Shown: in pieces, positions 20,856 through 32,576 of the stretch | Layout of the letters: each line of letters begins with the position of its first letter | How positions within the stretch are numbered: position 1 is the stretch's first letter | Source of the DNA: Lineus longissimus | Lineage: Eukaryota; Nemertea; Pilidiophora; Heteronemertea; Lineidae | Length of the DNA stretch: 64,000 nucleotides | Reading direction: 5' to 3' | Assembly: GCF_910592395.1 (NCBI RefSeq) | Contig: NC_088311.1 | Coordinates: forward strand, 16,432,501-16,496,500 | Program-made: the position numbers and the translations under genes | The notes under the pieces: model-generated | The model's database searches: none | Told to the model about the DNA's origin: nothing | What the model saw: the letters and a program-made list of their open reading frames with translations, nothing else

Positions 20856-21806
20856 AAAGCAACTTTCAGCAAGACAAAGTAATGATATTTCTGTTGTCAC
20901 AGCTTTAAAGGCCAGGGCCTGACTATAAAAGGCCAATCAATATGGATGCTACCCAGTGACGTCACAGTAACGGTTGACCCCAGAGCTGTGACAGATTGAA
21001 AGTGTTTTTCTCTTGTTTCTCTGTCAATTCCAGGAATCTAGATCCAAGAATTGTCACTCATGTTTATGAACCCACCCTCCATGTCATGTGTAATGATAAT
21101 CTTGTAATTATAAGCCAATCATGACTTTTGAGACAATTTCTATGTCTCAACTGACAAAATTACAAATTTAAAGCTCCTCCTCTTTTGCCATATTTAGCCC
21201 TGCCGATGGTGCAGAGGAATTTGTACTTCAATCAGCTGTCAGATATCCGGTGTCTTGGCCTAGAAAGGAATTTACAACACTACTTGTTTCTGTCAAGATC
21301 AATTAGTGAGGCCTAGCTGTGTTACCCCGGTGAAAAGAATAAATGGCAAATAAGTTTTGCTGGGGGAATTGTAGAATTCTTATTTGAGACCAGAACATGT
21401 GCCAAGCAACTTCATAAACTTGTCACCAAATGTGGTGGTAAATTTCAAATTGCTGCTGAAATAAGGTCTTGACTAGAAAATAATGATAGGCCAATTTGAT
21501 GAATATCTTGAATTATGAATTTAGTCTTTCCACGGCTCTATTATGAAGGGTTAACTACTGGGTCCCCTTAAAACTACCCTACTTCATAACTGCTTATTCG
21601 GAGGGGGGATGCAAGGCTCAATTTGCATATTTTGTCACCTGAAAACCCCCTGCTTTTTCAGGGAGCCTGAAAACACCTCTCCTCTGCTAATGTGCAGGGG
21701 ACCTTATTTTATCTTAGAGATACATACCCCTGAAAACCTCCCTGATTTATGATATAAGGGTTAATTTTCTAGTGCTGCACAAAGCTGTTATAATTGATCT
21801 TGACAT
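20856..21806. other. Helentron 3' remainder and unassigned sequence
   Basis: The first 50 bp still resemble 35290-35340. The rest shows no coding exon. A Helitron-type 3' terminus (hairpin followed by CTRR or similar) could not be located with confidence. Confidence 0.4.
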
Positions 21807-23030
21807 CAGGCATGAGAGTTTTCCGTTTTTTGACGGAATTCCGTTTTTTTTAAGGCCAAAAAGTTGGGTCCTGGGGTTCGTGCAAATCTGCAATAAAAAT
21901 CATAGGGGGTAAGGGTAGGGTGAGGTCTTATATTTTGCCAATTGCCCGACAGCAGTGGCTTTCTCATGAGTTTTTGGCGCGAAATAATGCCCCGAAGTCG
22001 AGTCACCACGCCTCGCGCCATGCGTAAAGTCGCATTCCAATCGTCCCATCCGAGCCCAGACGGACTTTCACGACTGCCTATTTTGTTTCCCGAAGCAGCC
22101 AACAGCCAATGAAATCAAAGCCCGCCAATAATATCTACGCCCCATTATAGTAACGTGACCTTATTTGGAATTAACATGCGATCAACACGTCCAGAGTAGT
22201 TCCTTGTTCTGGAGCTAGATGGCGTAGGCGTATCCCGTAATAAATTATAGCGCCTCGTGGCCATTGTTCAGCTCTTTTGTGTTCTTACGGCAGCTAACAA
22301 TGCATAAATTTGTTGCTGCTGGTGGGTGTTTGAAAGCATTGGAAGCTGGAGTAAAGAACAAGTTTCAATGGCGATGGCAAGATGAGATCGTAGAGGTGAC
22401 ATCACTAGGAGGAACAAGACTCAAGGGAAAGGTCGGGGACGCGATTAGTAAGGTGGAAATAGCTGGGAAAGTGATGTGCACGTGGTGTAATGACTTGATT
22501 AACTATGGTCCTGGTGGTAAGAAGGTGAGTACCGGTAATGGAAAATTAAACTATAATGAATGTTCGTGTGTCTCTTTAAAAATAGGCCTACAAACATCTG
22601 ACATTATTCTGACAAGTTTAGATGAAAGTAGAGTGTACCAGTTGCTACTCTTCCACGTGGCCGTCGTCATCGACGATGTTTTGGCGCCAAAATGAACTAC
22701 TCAGTATGTATGTCAAAAGGCAGTGACTAAGCCTAATTCTTTTTTTCAGGCAATAAAAAATCATATCATGTCAAAGAAACATGTCAAAAGGTGGCTTGAT
22801 AGAGTTTCCAACTATACCCTTGGGTCTGTGGTGACTACTCCTGGTGGAACTTCTGGTGCCAGCACGTCAGCATCTGCAGATGTAAATCCTGCTGTCCCTG
22901 TACTAGCTGATCAGCGGCAGCCTGTCCCTTTAGCTGATAGAATTGCTCAACAGGAGGTGAGTTCTGTTCATCAGTCTGAGTGCCATGAGCTTTTAAAATA
23001 ATTATTGTCACCATCTTAATTTTGTCCATG

Positions 23031-24262
23031 TGTAACGGAAGTCGTTATGGGCCTTGCATGGTTAATGGTTATGTCATAATTTTGACCTGGTTTGCTTGGG
23101 CCTATAATTTGGTAATCTCCTGAGGTATTTTCAAGTGATGATCGTTGGTCTCCTTTGTGTTCTGGGCTAATGATTTTAGCTTCTTTTGTGTGGCTTACTT
23201 TGTAATAGGGTTGGTGAATTCTGGCTGTTACGGCAGGCATTGGTTCGTTGAGATGAGGTAATCTTTCTGTATAAAACTGGGCCCTAGCTTTGATCAGTGT
23301 CCATACCTAGCGCGCTTGCTACCAGACGGGTAGACCTTTTCTTTCTGTGATTTTGCTTGGTTCCTATGGCTGAGTAGAGCCTACATTTTTGTCTCATCTC
23401 TCTGAACCGCTGCATGGTGTGACACGCCCAATCTTCACCATGTATGTCATGTACATGGGAACGTTTGCTGAATTTTGGCTTTTCTTGTGAGTATAAACCC
23501 TCAAATTCCGAGTTCCGTATTTCTGCCATGTGACCTATAATTTTACCCCCTTCGTGTGCCTCTAGGGCTGGGTTTGTCAATATCCTGTTATGGCCAGACT
23601 GACCGGGTTTTCCTGAGGTTTCTTTTAGTTTGTTTGAGTTGGAACTTTGTGTGAAGAAGCTGGGCAAAGTTGCCCACAATTCCTGTCCGACATGTCATGA
23701 TCATGTCACTTGTTTTATACTGGATTTTGATAGTGTTTAATCTTGTTCTGACTTCCCTGCTTGGCATAGGTTTTGAGTTACATAATCAGAAAGTGATTCC
23801 AGGTGATACAAGTTCTGGGGAATCTTAGTTCGGAGTGTTCCATGTCTTGGTTGGTGAACTGTTTTGGGCCACCCTGTATAGATTTACATTGGCTTTGGTT
23901 CATCTGACTGGTACTTTGATTAATAGGTGATTTCTCCTCCAATTAGATGTCGTTTTGACAGGGGAATTTAGGCTTCTGGGTTGTTGGTAGAACAAGTGTG
24001 GTGAGAAGGAATTTGGGTAACCTGGGGTCATATCTGGTTGGCCATGCAGTTTATTGGGTTGGATGAATGTGAAGTGAAATCTGGAATCTAGTTTGTTCAT
24101 AATAAACATATTTTGGGTATATTCTAGCGCTTATAATTTATCGGTCAATGCACACCCCCACAAACTCTGGTTCTCGTCAACGCTGGTGAAGGTTCATTCA
24201 ATTTGCCAGGGGTTGACGGGAACTCATTAACGACAATTCCATTCACAAGGACGGTCGTTACA
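23031..24262 (+). repeat. 5' LTR
   Basis: 1,232 bp starting TGTAACGG. A TATA box, TATAAAA, lies at 23270-23276 and a polyadenylation signal AATAAA at 24101-24106, which frame the likely U3, R and U5 parts. A 131-codon minus-strand open frame inside is present identically in the other LTR simply because the LTRs match. Confidence 0.95.
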
Positions 24263-24264
24263 AT

Positions 24265-24282
24265 TGGCACCCGCGTGGTTTT
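24265..24282 (+). promoter_or_regulatory. Primer binding site
   Basis: TGGCACCCGCGTGG starts three bases after the 5' LTR. It has the TGG start that pairs with a tRNA 3' CCA end. The matching tRNA (3' end ...CCACGCGGGTGCCA) was not identified. Confidence 0.7.
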
Positions 24283-24619
24283 CATTGGCCGGTAATACTT
24301 ACTAATTGCTATCTATATTTCACTTTTTCTGCTTCCTGGGTCGTGACACTTGTTGGAGGGGGGAGGTAGCCTGTTTTTGGCTGACGTGTGTTTTTTTTTT
24401 GTCAAGGTAATATTGCTGGTTTAAATGTATCATGGGAAACTTTTTGGAATTTCTGGTCAGTCTGGTGTGTCATGCTATGCGGTGGAGATGAGTGGATGAG
24501 ACAATGTTATTCATTTGAAGTTTAGATTTAGTTTATTGCACGCTAGGTGTGGATCATCAGGAAAGCTCGGTGAGTGGCCAATTTTTTATTTTTATTTTGA
24601 TATTTGAGTTAGCTTGAAC

Positions 24620-25705
24620 ATGGACCCATCTGGACGGGTAGACGAATTCCTGTCGCAGATTGGCACAGCCCTGCAGGGGATGCAGGAGGAGATGACGAAT
24701 GTGATGGTTGGGCCACCACCGCCCGCAACTCCGGGTTCTTCTGGTCGGATGCGTTATTCGACTCCTTATGGGGCAACAGCTGAGTCCGATGACGAGCTGT
24801 TCCATAAGAAACCGGTGGTGTTACCGGATTGGTATAATAACGATGGTAAGACAGATTTCGAAGATTGGGTGGAAAGAGTGCGAATTGTGCAGAGGGTGAA
24901 CCATTGGTCAGAGGAGCAGCTAATGAGTTTTGTGCCCTTGCGACTTAAGGACGATGCTTTTCGTGTTTACAAAGACATGCATGATTTTGAGAAATGTAAT
25001 TTCGATACCTTTTGTGAAACTTTCAGGCTGCGGGGTTGCCCTGCTGATGTGAAGGTATTCAAGGCCAGACTGGCGGCGCGGCGTAAGCTTGAAACAGAGA
25101 CTTACGTCCAATTGGCCGCAGACATCCGTCGTCTGGTCTTGAAGGCCTTTCCATCGGCAGGAGTGGCGATACGGGAAGAGATGGCGGTGGACTACTTTAC
25201 TCAGGCACTAACCGATAGGGAAGTTCGGCTCCAGGTCAGGCGGGCCGACTGCGACACCTTGGACGATGCTTTGTCTAGGGCGCTGGCTGAGGAAAGTTTC
25301 CAAAGGGCCGAGAAACCTGGAGAGGCTAGGAAGGGTCCCCAGAAGGTGAACATGACGAGGCCGGGTGTCGCAGACGGACCGTCGGGACCTGGTATGCAGA
25401 AGCAGATAGACGCGCTTTCGAAAAAGCTAAATGACGCGCTGGTTGCTCTCGGTCAGATTAGTACAGCCCCTGGTAGGAGGGCTCGGCATTGTACGTATTG
25501 TGGTCGTGATGGTCATGAGATGGGTTTCTGTTTTAAAAGGAGACGTGACCAAGAACTTGAAGCTCAGCAACAGCAGGGACTGCCCACCCAAGGTAACACA
25601 AATCCTCAGTCAGGACCTTCTCAGGGGCCTCTGGGCCCTGGTTTTCATCCTGGTCCTAATCCTGGACCTAATCCTGGACCTGGTACGGGAAATCCACATT
25701 TTTAG
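24620..25705 (+). CDS. gag: Gypsy Gag
   Basis: 361 residues from ATG 24620, the first in-frame ATG (GAACATGG context). The capsid-like region (about residues 70-220) has WYNNDGKTDFEDWVERV and FVPLRLKDDAFRVYKD, typical of retrotransposon Gag. A CCHC zinc knuckle, CTYCGRDGHEMGFC, is at residues 291-304. The C-terminus is Gly/Pro-rich with short NPGP repeats. It ends TTT TAG at 25703-25705, where the pol frame is reached by a step back of one base. It packages element RNA in cytoplasmic particles. Confidence 0.93.
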   Translation: MDPSGRVDEFLSQIGTALQGMQEEMTNVMVGPPPPATPGSSGRMRYSTPYGATAESDDELFHKKPVVLPDWYNNDGKTDFEDWVERVRIVQRVNHWSEEQLMSFVPLRLKDDAFRVYKDMHDFEKCNFDTFCETFRLRGCPADVKVFKARLAARRKLETETYVQLAADIRRLVLKAFPSAGVAIREEMAVDYFTQALTDREVRLQVRRADCDTLDDALSRALAEESFQRAEKPGEARKGPQKVNMTRPGVADGPSGPGMQKQIDALSKKLNDALVALGQISTAPGRRARHCTYCGRDGHEMGFCFKRRRDQELEAQQQQGLPTQGNTNPQSGPSQGPLGPGFHPGPNPGPNPGPGTGNPHF

Positions 25706-28700
25706 ATGGGGCTGGCTCTTCTGAACTGAACCCTGAGAGGGGTCAGCCTGAGGCTTTTGATTATGTGCGGGGGCAGTCTGCACATGTTAGAATTTTGATG
25801 CATGGGGTAGAGTTCATGGCTTTGCTGGATACAGGTTCAACTTGTACAATTATTTCAGAAGATTTACATCAGAAAATGAATGTGTCTGGTGGGGCGCCTT
25901 TGATGCCATATGATATGGAAATTTTGAATGCATCTGGGGGTACCTTGCCAGTCTTAGGAGAAATTAATGCTAAGTTGGAGTTTCCAGATTTGCCAGGTCC
26001 TCGTCCTGGTAGACAGCATACTTTTGTAGGGCCAGTGGTAGTTGCCGCTGTGCCTGGGTTGTGTGTCTTGGGGATGGATTTTCTTTCACCAATGAAAGCT
26101 TCCCTGGATTTAGGACATAGATTGTTGCGATTGTTTTGTGGGTGTGTGCCCATTCATTATAACCAACCTGACTTGGCATTTTCTTGTTACAGGGTTTTTG
26201 TCGGGGAGACTACCACCATACCACCATCGTCGGAAGTTGTGTTGACTGGGAGAATTAGAAGAAGGGGCGCGCTGCGGTTGCAGGAGGGAATGATGGAAGG
26301 TGTGCATCATGGTTTTTCGTTGTCCGGAAACAGACCATTGGTGGCCAGGTCGGTGGTCTCCGTCGACAAGAACGCTGTACCAGTACGACTGATGAATGTT
26401 CACAAGGAACCATACATTTTGCAAAAAGGTCAGTGTATTGCTATATTACAACCTTTTGAGTCGCAGCAGGAGACTGATCTCAAGGTTGGTGAAACTGAAG
26501 ATAAGTTGTCAGAACCTTTGCAGAAGTTGTATGAAGAGAGTCTTGGTGAACTTGATGAGGCACAGGCCGCTGATTTGTACAAGCTGTTGCTGAAGAATGA
26601 ACATGTGTTTTCTAAGGGTGACATGGACTTGGGTCGTACAGATGTAGTCAGACATAGTATAGATACTGGGGATTCTCCTCCTTTGCGAGAACCAGTGCGC
26701 CGGTTACCTATTCATAAGTATGCTGAGGCTGAGAAATGTGTACAGGATATGTTGAAGCAGGGGGTGATTGAGCCTTCAAGCTCTCCTTGGAGAAGTGGGG
26801 CAGTATTGGTGAAGAAAAAAGATGGCAGCACTAGGTTTTGTATTAATTACAAGAAACTGAATTCGGTCACCAAGTTTGACAGTTACCCTTTGCCCAATAT
26901 TACTGATAACTTAGACGCTTTGAGAGGGGCCAAGTGGTTTTCAACTCTAGATTTAGCTTCCGCTTATTGGCAATGTGAAATGGATCCTGATTCGGCTGCT
27001 AAGACTGCCTTCTCAGTGGGACGCCATGGGCTATATCAGTTTACTAGGATGCCATTTGGACTTTGTGGGGCCCCAAGTACTTTTGAGCGTTTAATGGAGT
27101 TGGTTTTGGCTGGGTTGCAGTGGGAGATTGCCATAATTTATTTGGATGATGTGGTCATTTTTTCGTCAACATATTCTCAGCATCTTGCAGATATCCAGAA
27201 GGTGTTTGACCGTTTGGGAGCTGCCGGGTTGAAACTGAAGTGTAAGAAGTGTTTGCTGTGTAGACGTGAAGTGGAGTACCTTGGTCATGTGGTTGGTAGG
27301 GATGGAGTAAAGACATCTTGGTCCAAGATACAGAAGGTAAAAGAATGGCCGAGGCCTAAAACTGTCACCCAGCTGAAGAGTTTCTTGGGCCTTTGTGCGT
27401 ATTATCGTCGTTTTGTGCTACGGTTTGGGGAGATTGCTACCCCGTTATATAATTTGACAAAGAAACAGGTGGATTGGGTATGGACAGCTGAGTGTGAACG
27501 TGCATTTGAATTGTTGAAGGAAAAGTTGTGTACCGCTCCGGTGTTAGCCTATCCTGATCCAAGGAAAGAGTTTATTTTGGATACGGATGCTAGTGGTCAT
27601 AGTATCTCTGGAATCTTAGGACAGGTGAATGAGTCTGGGGGTGAACAAGTTGTGGCTTATGGCAGCCGGGTTTTGTCGAAAGCTGAGAGAAACTACTCTG
27701 TCACACGCCGTGAACTGCTGGCGGTAGTTTATTTCATCAAGCAATTCCGACATTACCTGGTGGGGAAGGAGTTCGTACTGAGAACAGATCATGGTTCCTT
27801 ACGCTGGCTGTTTAATTTTAAAGACCCAGAAGGTCAGGTTGCTCGCTGGTTGGAGTATTTGGCTTCATTCCGGTTTAAGATTATGCATAGGCCAGGTGAG
27901 AAGCATGTAAATGCGGACAGTTTAAGTAGATATCCCCTGGAGGAGGGTGAAGAGCATGAACATTCCATTAGTGAACCAATAAGTGACATTCAAGAATCAA
28001 TTATAGAGGATCTGAGTACCCAGGTGGAAGCTGAGGAATGCACTCGTACATGTAGTTTAGCTAGCCCTGAGTCTGAGTTTTGTCGTGTTTTGAGAATAGA
28101 TGTTGATGCTCCTGCAGGTATAGTGGAGGCGCAGAAAGCTGATGGTGACCTAAAGACTGTTCGGAAGTGGTTGGAAGCTGGAGAACGTCCGCCGAAATCG
28201 AAGTTGCTCCAGTTCTCATTCGCCCTTCGTCGTTGGTGGTCGGTGTTTGGTCAGTTAGAACTGAAGAATGATTTGGTTTACTACAGATGGGAGTCAATGA
28301 GAGAGAACAGTAGTGAACTTCGTGTAGTGGTTCCTGATAGTATGAAATTAGAAATTTTCCGATTGGGACACTCTGATAACACAGCTGGTCATTTTGGGGT
28401 GCATAAAACCCTAAGGCGTATACGTCAGACTTTCTATTTTACAGGCTTGGATGCGTTTGTGAAGGAGCAGATCAAGAAGTGCAGGACATGTGAGCGGCGT
28501 CGTAGTCCGATACCTCATAGGCGAGCACCTCTTCAGGACATGTTGGTTTGCAGACCGCTTGATAGGATTGGAATGGACATCGTTGGACCGTTTCCGGCTG
28601 GTAAAGATTACAATCGCGTGATTTTGGTCGTCCAGGACTATCTGACAAAGTGGGTAGAATTGTATCCTTTACCTTGTCAGGAGGCTGCTGTGGTAGCCAG

Positions 28701-29715
28701 AGTTTTAGTTGACAATTTCATCACTAGGTTCGGAATCCCATGGAGCTGGCATTCTGATAAAGGGCCTAATTTTGAGTCGAATCTTATGTCTGAGCTTGCT
28801 AAGATTTTAGGAATCTTGAAAACCCGAACTACGAGTTACCACCCACAAGGTGATGGTTTGGCAGAACGATATATGAGAACACTTTGCACGGCTTTGTCGA
28901 AGTTTGTTGATGATCATCAGAGAGACTGGGTGGAATACTTGCCAATGATTCAATATGCTTACAATTCTAGCGTCCAGGAGTCCACTGGTTTCACGCCTGC
29001 ACGGTTGATGTTGGGACGAGAGATGGTGACGCCGTTGTCGTTCGTTGCTGGTAGACCACCTGGTGAGCCGTGTGATGACGTTGGTACTTACGCAGAGGAT
29101 GTTGAGCAGAGAATGAGGTCGGCTTTTGACATGGTTGAGGAGAGTTTGGGTGCCGCACACAAGAGACAGAAAGTGGTGTACGATTCGAGGAAGCATGGGA
29201 AAAAGTTCGAGTTAGGAGATCGTGTTTGGTTGCATTCGCCGGCGGTCAAGCGTGGATTGAGTCGGAAGTTGCATAAGCCGTGGACTGGACCATTCGTGAT
29301 AGTGAAAGTGCTATCAGACGTGAATTTTAAGATTCAGCTGGAGGGCGGACGCAAATCGTACGTAGTGCATTTCAATAGGCTAAAACCGTGTTACTCAGAT
29401 CAAGTGGCGCCTGAGCAGTTGTCTCAGTCAAATACTGAGCAAGCGGCTGCTGCTGTTGAACCGCGTGATGTGACTGTGACTGTTCCAGAATCTGGGAGAG
29501 ATGTACCAGGAGAAGTGGAGTGGCAGGATGATGCGATAGACTTTGACCCGGAGGATGTGGAAGTGGAAACCGAGCCTGTGGTTGTTGTGCCTGCGGTCTC
29601 GCCAATCCGTACTAGGAGGGGTCGGAAAATAGAACTGCCATTTCGATTTCGAAATGATTTTGTAATGAGATGCAGAAATTTCAGCCTTTCCAGGGTCAAC
29701 CTTGAAGGGACGTGA
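25702..29715 (+). CDS. pol: Gypsy Pol: protease, reverse transcriptase, RNase H, integrase
   Basis: Open in the -1 frame relative to gag. Numbering from codon 25765: aspartic protease with LLDTGST (Asp22); reverse transcriptase with YLDD at 459-462; RNase H with DTDAS from 606; integrase with an H2C2 zinc region (His876 onward, CRTCERR) and catalytic Asp938, Asp998 and Glu1034, spaced D-59-D-35-E. A GPF/Y-type module follows (WTGPFVIVKVL, VVHFNRLKPC). There is no chromodomain. The acidic tail ends LEGT. It is translated most simply by -1 frameshifting at the gag stop, since no good ATG starts the frame before the protease. All catalytic residues are present. Confidence 0.95.
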   Translation, partial: LDGAGSSELNPERGQPEAFDYVRGQSAHVRILMHGVEFMALLDTGSTCTIISEDLHQKMNVSGGAPLMPYDMEILNASGGTLPVLGEINAKLEFPDLPGPRPGRQHTFVGPVVVAAVPGLCVLGMDFLSPMKASLDLGHRLLRLFCGCVPIHYNQPDLAFSCYRVFVGETTTIPPSSEVVLTGRIRRRGALRLQEGMMEGVHHGFSLSGNRPLVARSVVSVDKNAVPVRLMNVHKEPYILQKGQCIAILQPFESQQETDLKVGETEDKLSEPLQKLYEESLGELDEAQAADLYKLLLKNEHVFSKGDMDLGRTDVVRHSIDTGDSPPLREPVRRLPIHKYAEAEKCVQDMLKQGVIEPSSSPWRSGAVLVKKKDGSTRFCINYKKLNSVTKFDSYPLPNITDNLDALRGAKWFSTLDLASAYWQCEMDPDSAAKTAFSVGRHGLYQFTRMPFGLCGAPSTFERLMELVLAGLQWEIAIIYLDDVVIFSSTYSQHLADIQKVFDRLGAAGLKLKCKKCLLCRREVEYLGHVVGRDGVKTSWSKIQKVKEWPRPKTVTQLKSFLGLCAYYRRFVLRFGEIATPLYNLTKKQVDWVWTAECERAFELLKEKLCTAPVLAYPDPRKEFILDTDASGHSISGILGQVNESGGEQVVAYGSRVLSKAERNYSVTRRELLAVVYFIKQFRHYLVGKEFVLRTDHGSLRWLFNFKDPEGQVARWLEYLASFRFKIMHRPGEKHVNADSLSRYPLEEGEEHEHSISEPISDIQESIIEDLSTQVEAEECTRTCSLASPESEFCRVLRIDVDAPAGIVEAQKADGDLKTVRKWLEAGERPPKSKLLQFSFALRRWWSVFGQLELKNDLVYYRWESMRENSSELRVVVPDSMKLEIFRLGHSDNTAGHFGVHKTLRRIRQTFYFTGLDAFVKEQIKKCRTCERRRSPIPHRRAPLQDMLVCRPLDRIGMDIVGPFPAGKDYNRVILVVQDYLTKWVELYPLPCQEAAVVARVLVDNFITRFGIPWSWHSDKGPNFESNLMSELAKILGILKTRTTSYHPQGDGLAERYMRTLCTALSKFVDDHQRDWVEYLPMIQYAYNSSVQESTGFTPARLMLGREMVTPLSFVAGRPPGEPCDDVGTYAEDVEQRMRSAFDMVEESLGAAHKRQKVVYDSRKHGKKFELGDRVWLHSPAVKRGLSRKLHKPWTGPFVIVKVLSDVNFKIQLEGGRKSYVVHFNRLKPCYSDQVAPEQLSQSNTEQAAAAVEPRDVTVTVPESGRDVPGEVEWQDDAIDFDPEDVEVETEPVVVVPAVSPIRTRRGRKIELPFRFRNDFVMRCRNFSLSRVNLEGT

Positions 29716-29900
29716 TGGAATCATAGTAATTTAGATAATTTCTGTCATTTTCCAGGTTTAGGAGATGAGATGGGAAACTGAAGAGCATATAGTAATTTTT
29801 CTGCTTGTTTTCCAGATGTGTCGTGATGTTTGGTGACTTTGTATTTGAACATGTTTTGATATTTTGTGCATTTTTGATGTCATGAGGGCATGACATTTTT

Positions 29901-29916
29901 AGAGGGAGGGGGGTAG
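29901..29916 (+). promoter_or_regulatory. Polypurine tract
   Basis: agagggaggggggtag lies directly before the 3' LTR start (TGTAACGG at 29918) and would prime plus-strand synthesis. Confidence 0.85.
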
Positions 29917-29917
29917 T

Positions 29918-31149
29918 TGTAACGGAAGTCGTTATGGGCCTTGCATGGTTAATGGTTATGTCATAATTTTGACCTGGTTTGCTTGGGCCTATAATTTGGT
30001 AATCTCCTGAGGTATTTTCAAGTGATGATCGTTGGTCTCCTTTGTGTTCTGGGCTAATGATTTTAGCTTCTTTTGTGTGGCTTACTTTGTAATAGGGTTG
30101 GTGAATTCTGGCTGTTACGGCAGGCATTGGTTCGTTGAGATGAGGTAATCTTTCTGTATAAAACTGGGCCCTAGCTTTGATCAGTGTCCATACCTAGCGC
30201 GCTTGCTACCAGACGGGTAGACCTTTTCTTTCTGTGATTTTGCTTGGTTCCTATGGCTGAGTAGAGCCTACATTTTTGTCTCATCTCTCTGAACCGCTGC
30301 ATGGTGTGACACGCCCAATCTTCACCATGTATGTCATGTACATGGGAACGTTTGCTGAATTTTGGCTTTTCTTGTGAGTATAAACCCTCAAATTCCGAGT
30401 TCCGTATTTCTGCCATGTGACCTATAATTTTACCCCCTTCGTGTGCCTCTAGGGCTGGGTTTGTCAATATCCTGTTATGGCCAGACTGACCGGGTTTTCC
30501 TGAGGTTTCTTTTAGTTTGTTTGAGTTGGAACTTTGTGTGAAGAAGCTGGGCAAAGTTGCCCACAATTCCTGTCCGACATGTCATGATCATGTCACTTGT
30601 TTTATACTGGATTTTGATAGTGTTTAATCTTGTTCTGACTTCCCTGCTTGGCATAGGTTTTGAGTTACATAATCAGAAAGTGATTCCAGGTGATACAAGT
30701 TCTGGGGAATCTTAGTTCGGAGTGTTCCATGTCTTGGTTGGTGAACTGTTTTGGGCCACCCTGTATAGATTTACATTGGCTTTGGTTCATCTGACTGGTA
30801 CTTTGATTAATAGGTGATTTCTCCTCCAATTAGATGTCGTTTTGACAGGGGAATTTAGGCTTCTGGGTTGTTGGTAGAACAAGTGTGGTGAGAAGGAATT
30901 TGGGTAACCTGGGGTCATATCTGGTTGGCCATGCAGTTTATTGGGTTGGATGAATGTGAAGTGAAATCTGGAATCTAGTTTGTTCATAATAAACATATTT
31001 TGGGTATATTCTAGCGCTTATAATTTATCGGTCAATGCACACCCCCACAAACTCTGGTTCTCGTCAACGCTGGTGAAGGTTCATTCAATTTGCCAGGGGT
31101 TGACGGGAACTCATTAACGACAATTCCATTCACAAGGACGGTCGTTACA
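29918..31149 (+). repeat. 3' LTR
   Basis: 1,232 bp, the same length as the 5' LTR and without visible differences. TATAAAA is at 30157-30163 and AATAAA at 30988-30993. Confidence 0.95.
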
Positions 31150-31153
31150 CATG

Positions 31154-31381
31154 TGTTTTGTATTATTTGTGATTACGTGTATGTTAATGTAATGCTCCGT
31201 TTGGAGGTTTTATGCAATAAATTATTATTATTATTATTATAAGTAAGACTCACTATCTTCAATTCTCAGCCTCATGGTGACACCTAGCCTAACTTTTGAT
31301 AGAGCATCAATATAATGTAGTCAGTAGTGACAAGATGATGATTCCAATATATTATTTGAAAATCGTTTAAATTTTTTTCAG
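31154..31381 (+). other. Rest of transposase intron 2
   Basis: Contains a gcaataaattattattattatt tail near 31213, which resembles a LINE 3' end with a short ATT microsatellite, then AT-rich sequence up to the exon 3 acceptor. Confidence 0.4.
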
Positions 31382-32576
31382 GCCTTGGTTCTTGGAGTTG
31401 TGGCCGAACACTCCATGCCATTTACCCAGGCACCATTGATGATAAAGGTTGCTCAGGAACTTGCTCGTGACCAGAAAGCCCTTTCTCACCTGAAAATGGA
31501 TAGAACAACTGCAAGCTATAAAATGCGCATGGGGCTTGGCCAGTCTATGCTTGAGGATACGATTGAGAAAATCAGGAAAGAAAAGTTCTCGATGAACATG
31601 GACGAGTCCACTAGCGAAAACCTGAAGAAAGTGATGGAAGTTAGCTTTTATGATAATACTGCTGAATCAGTTGTCGTTGAACACCTTGCCAGTCTTAATA
31701 TTTCCAATTCGGGTGCAGCACCCTTGTTTGGGGATGTGTGTGACCTATTTCAACGACATGAACTGCCTTGGAACAATCTTGTGTCTGTCCTACTGGACAG
31801 TTGTAATGTGATGCGGGGGTCAAAAAGTGGACTGGAAACTAGGCTTAGGCAAGGAAGAGCACCACATTTGTTAGATATTGACGGGGACTCGTGTCACCAT
31901 GTAAATAATTGTGCAAAGGTATTCTGCAAACCGTTTGAAGGTTATGTAGAGAAGTTGCATTCAGATATTCATACAGATTTTAAATGGTCTCAGGACCTGG
32001 TAGATATACTGAAAGAGATCTGTTTGGTATTGGGGATAAAGTTCACCATGCCCGAAAGATTTGTAAACCATCGCTGGCTGTCATGTTATGATGTCAGCCT
32101 TGGCAACATTCGGTTGTTTGATTGTTACAGGTTGATGTACTATGGTTTCTTGTCTAAAGCTGACATGGTTACATACAGCAATGTGTTAGATGAGATATTT
32201 ACCAAGTATGAGGTGAGTGATACTGCAAGAAAGCAGATTAGGAAACTTCATGGGGTGTTAGGAGCGAAGAACATGACCAAGGAAGGTACTGACCGTAAGA
32301 AGAGAATTGTAGAGAAAGTTATTTTCAAGGAGAGGCTAACTCTGCTTATTCTCAATTTCTACATTTCAGCTCTAGCAATGTTGAAGGAATATGTATGTCT
32401 CTTTCAGCTCAAAGAACCAATGCTCCATAAAATTCATGATCAGCAAGAGGCACTAGTAAGGAAATTCCTGTCCTGTTTTTGCAAACCTGAGACGGTGTCC
32501 AGTTTATCCTTAAAGGATATTTTGAAGCTTGACTTTTCAAGGACTGACCTCTATCTTCCTAGGAAGGAGATGTACA

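Larger units (their letters stand above)
23031..31149 (+). mobile_element. Ty3/Gypsy LTR retrotransposon, full length (8,119 bp)
   Basis: Bounded by direct repeats of 1,232 bp that begin TGTAACGG and end CGTTACA, with a 4-bp target duplication CATG (23027-23030, 31150-31153). Order: LTR, primer binding site, gag, pol (protease, RT, RNase H, integrase), polypurine tract, LTR. Integrase after RNase H defines the Ty3/Gypsy order. No env-like ORF lies between pol and the 3' LTR. It inserted into intron 2 of the hAT-like transposase in the same orientation. The two LTRs show no difference by eye and gag and pol are open throughout, so the insertion is very recent and may be competent. Confidence 0.95.

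Noticed and set aside
23284-23679. 131-codon minus-strand ORF, identical at 30171-30566
   Set aside because: It lies in U3/R of both LTRs and matches only because the LTRs match; it is antisense to the element with no known domain.
29716-29917. Envelope gene between pol and the 3' LTR
   Set aside because: Only about 200 bp is available and no open frame of useful size is present.
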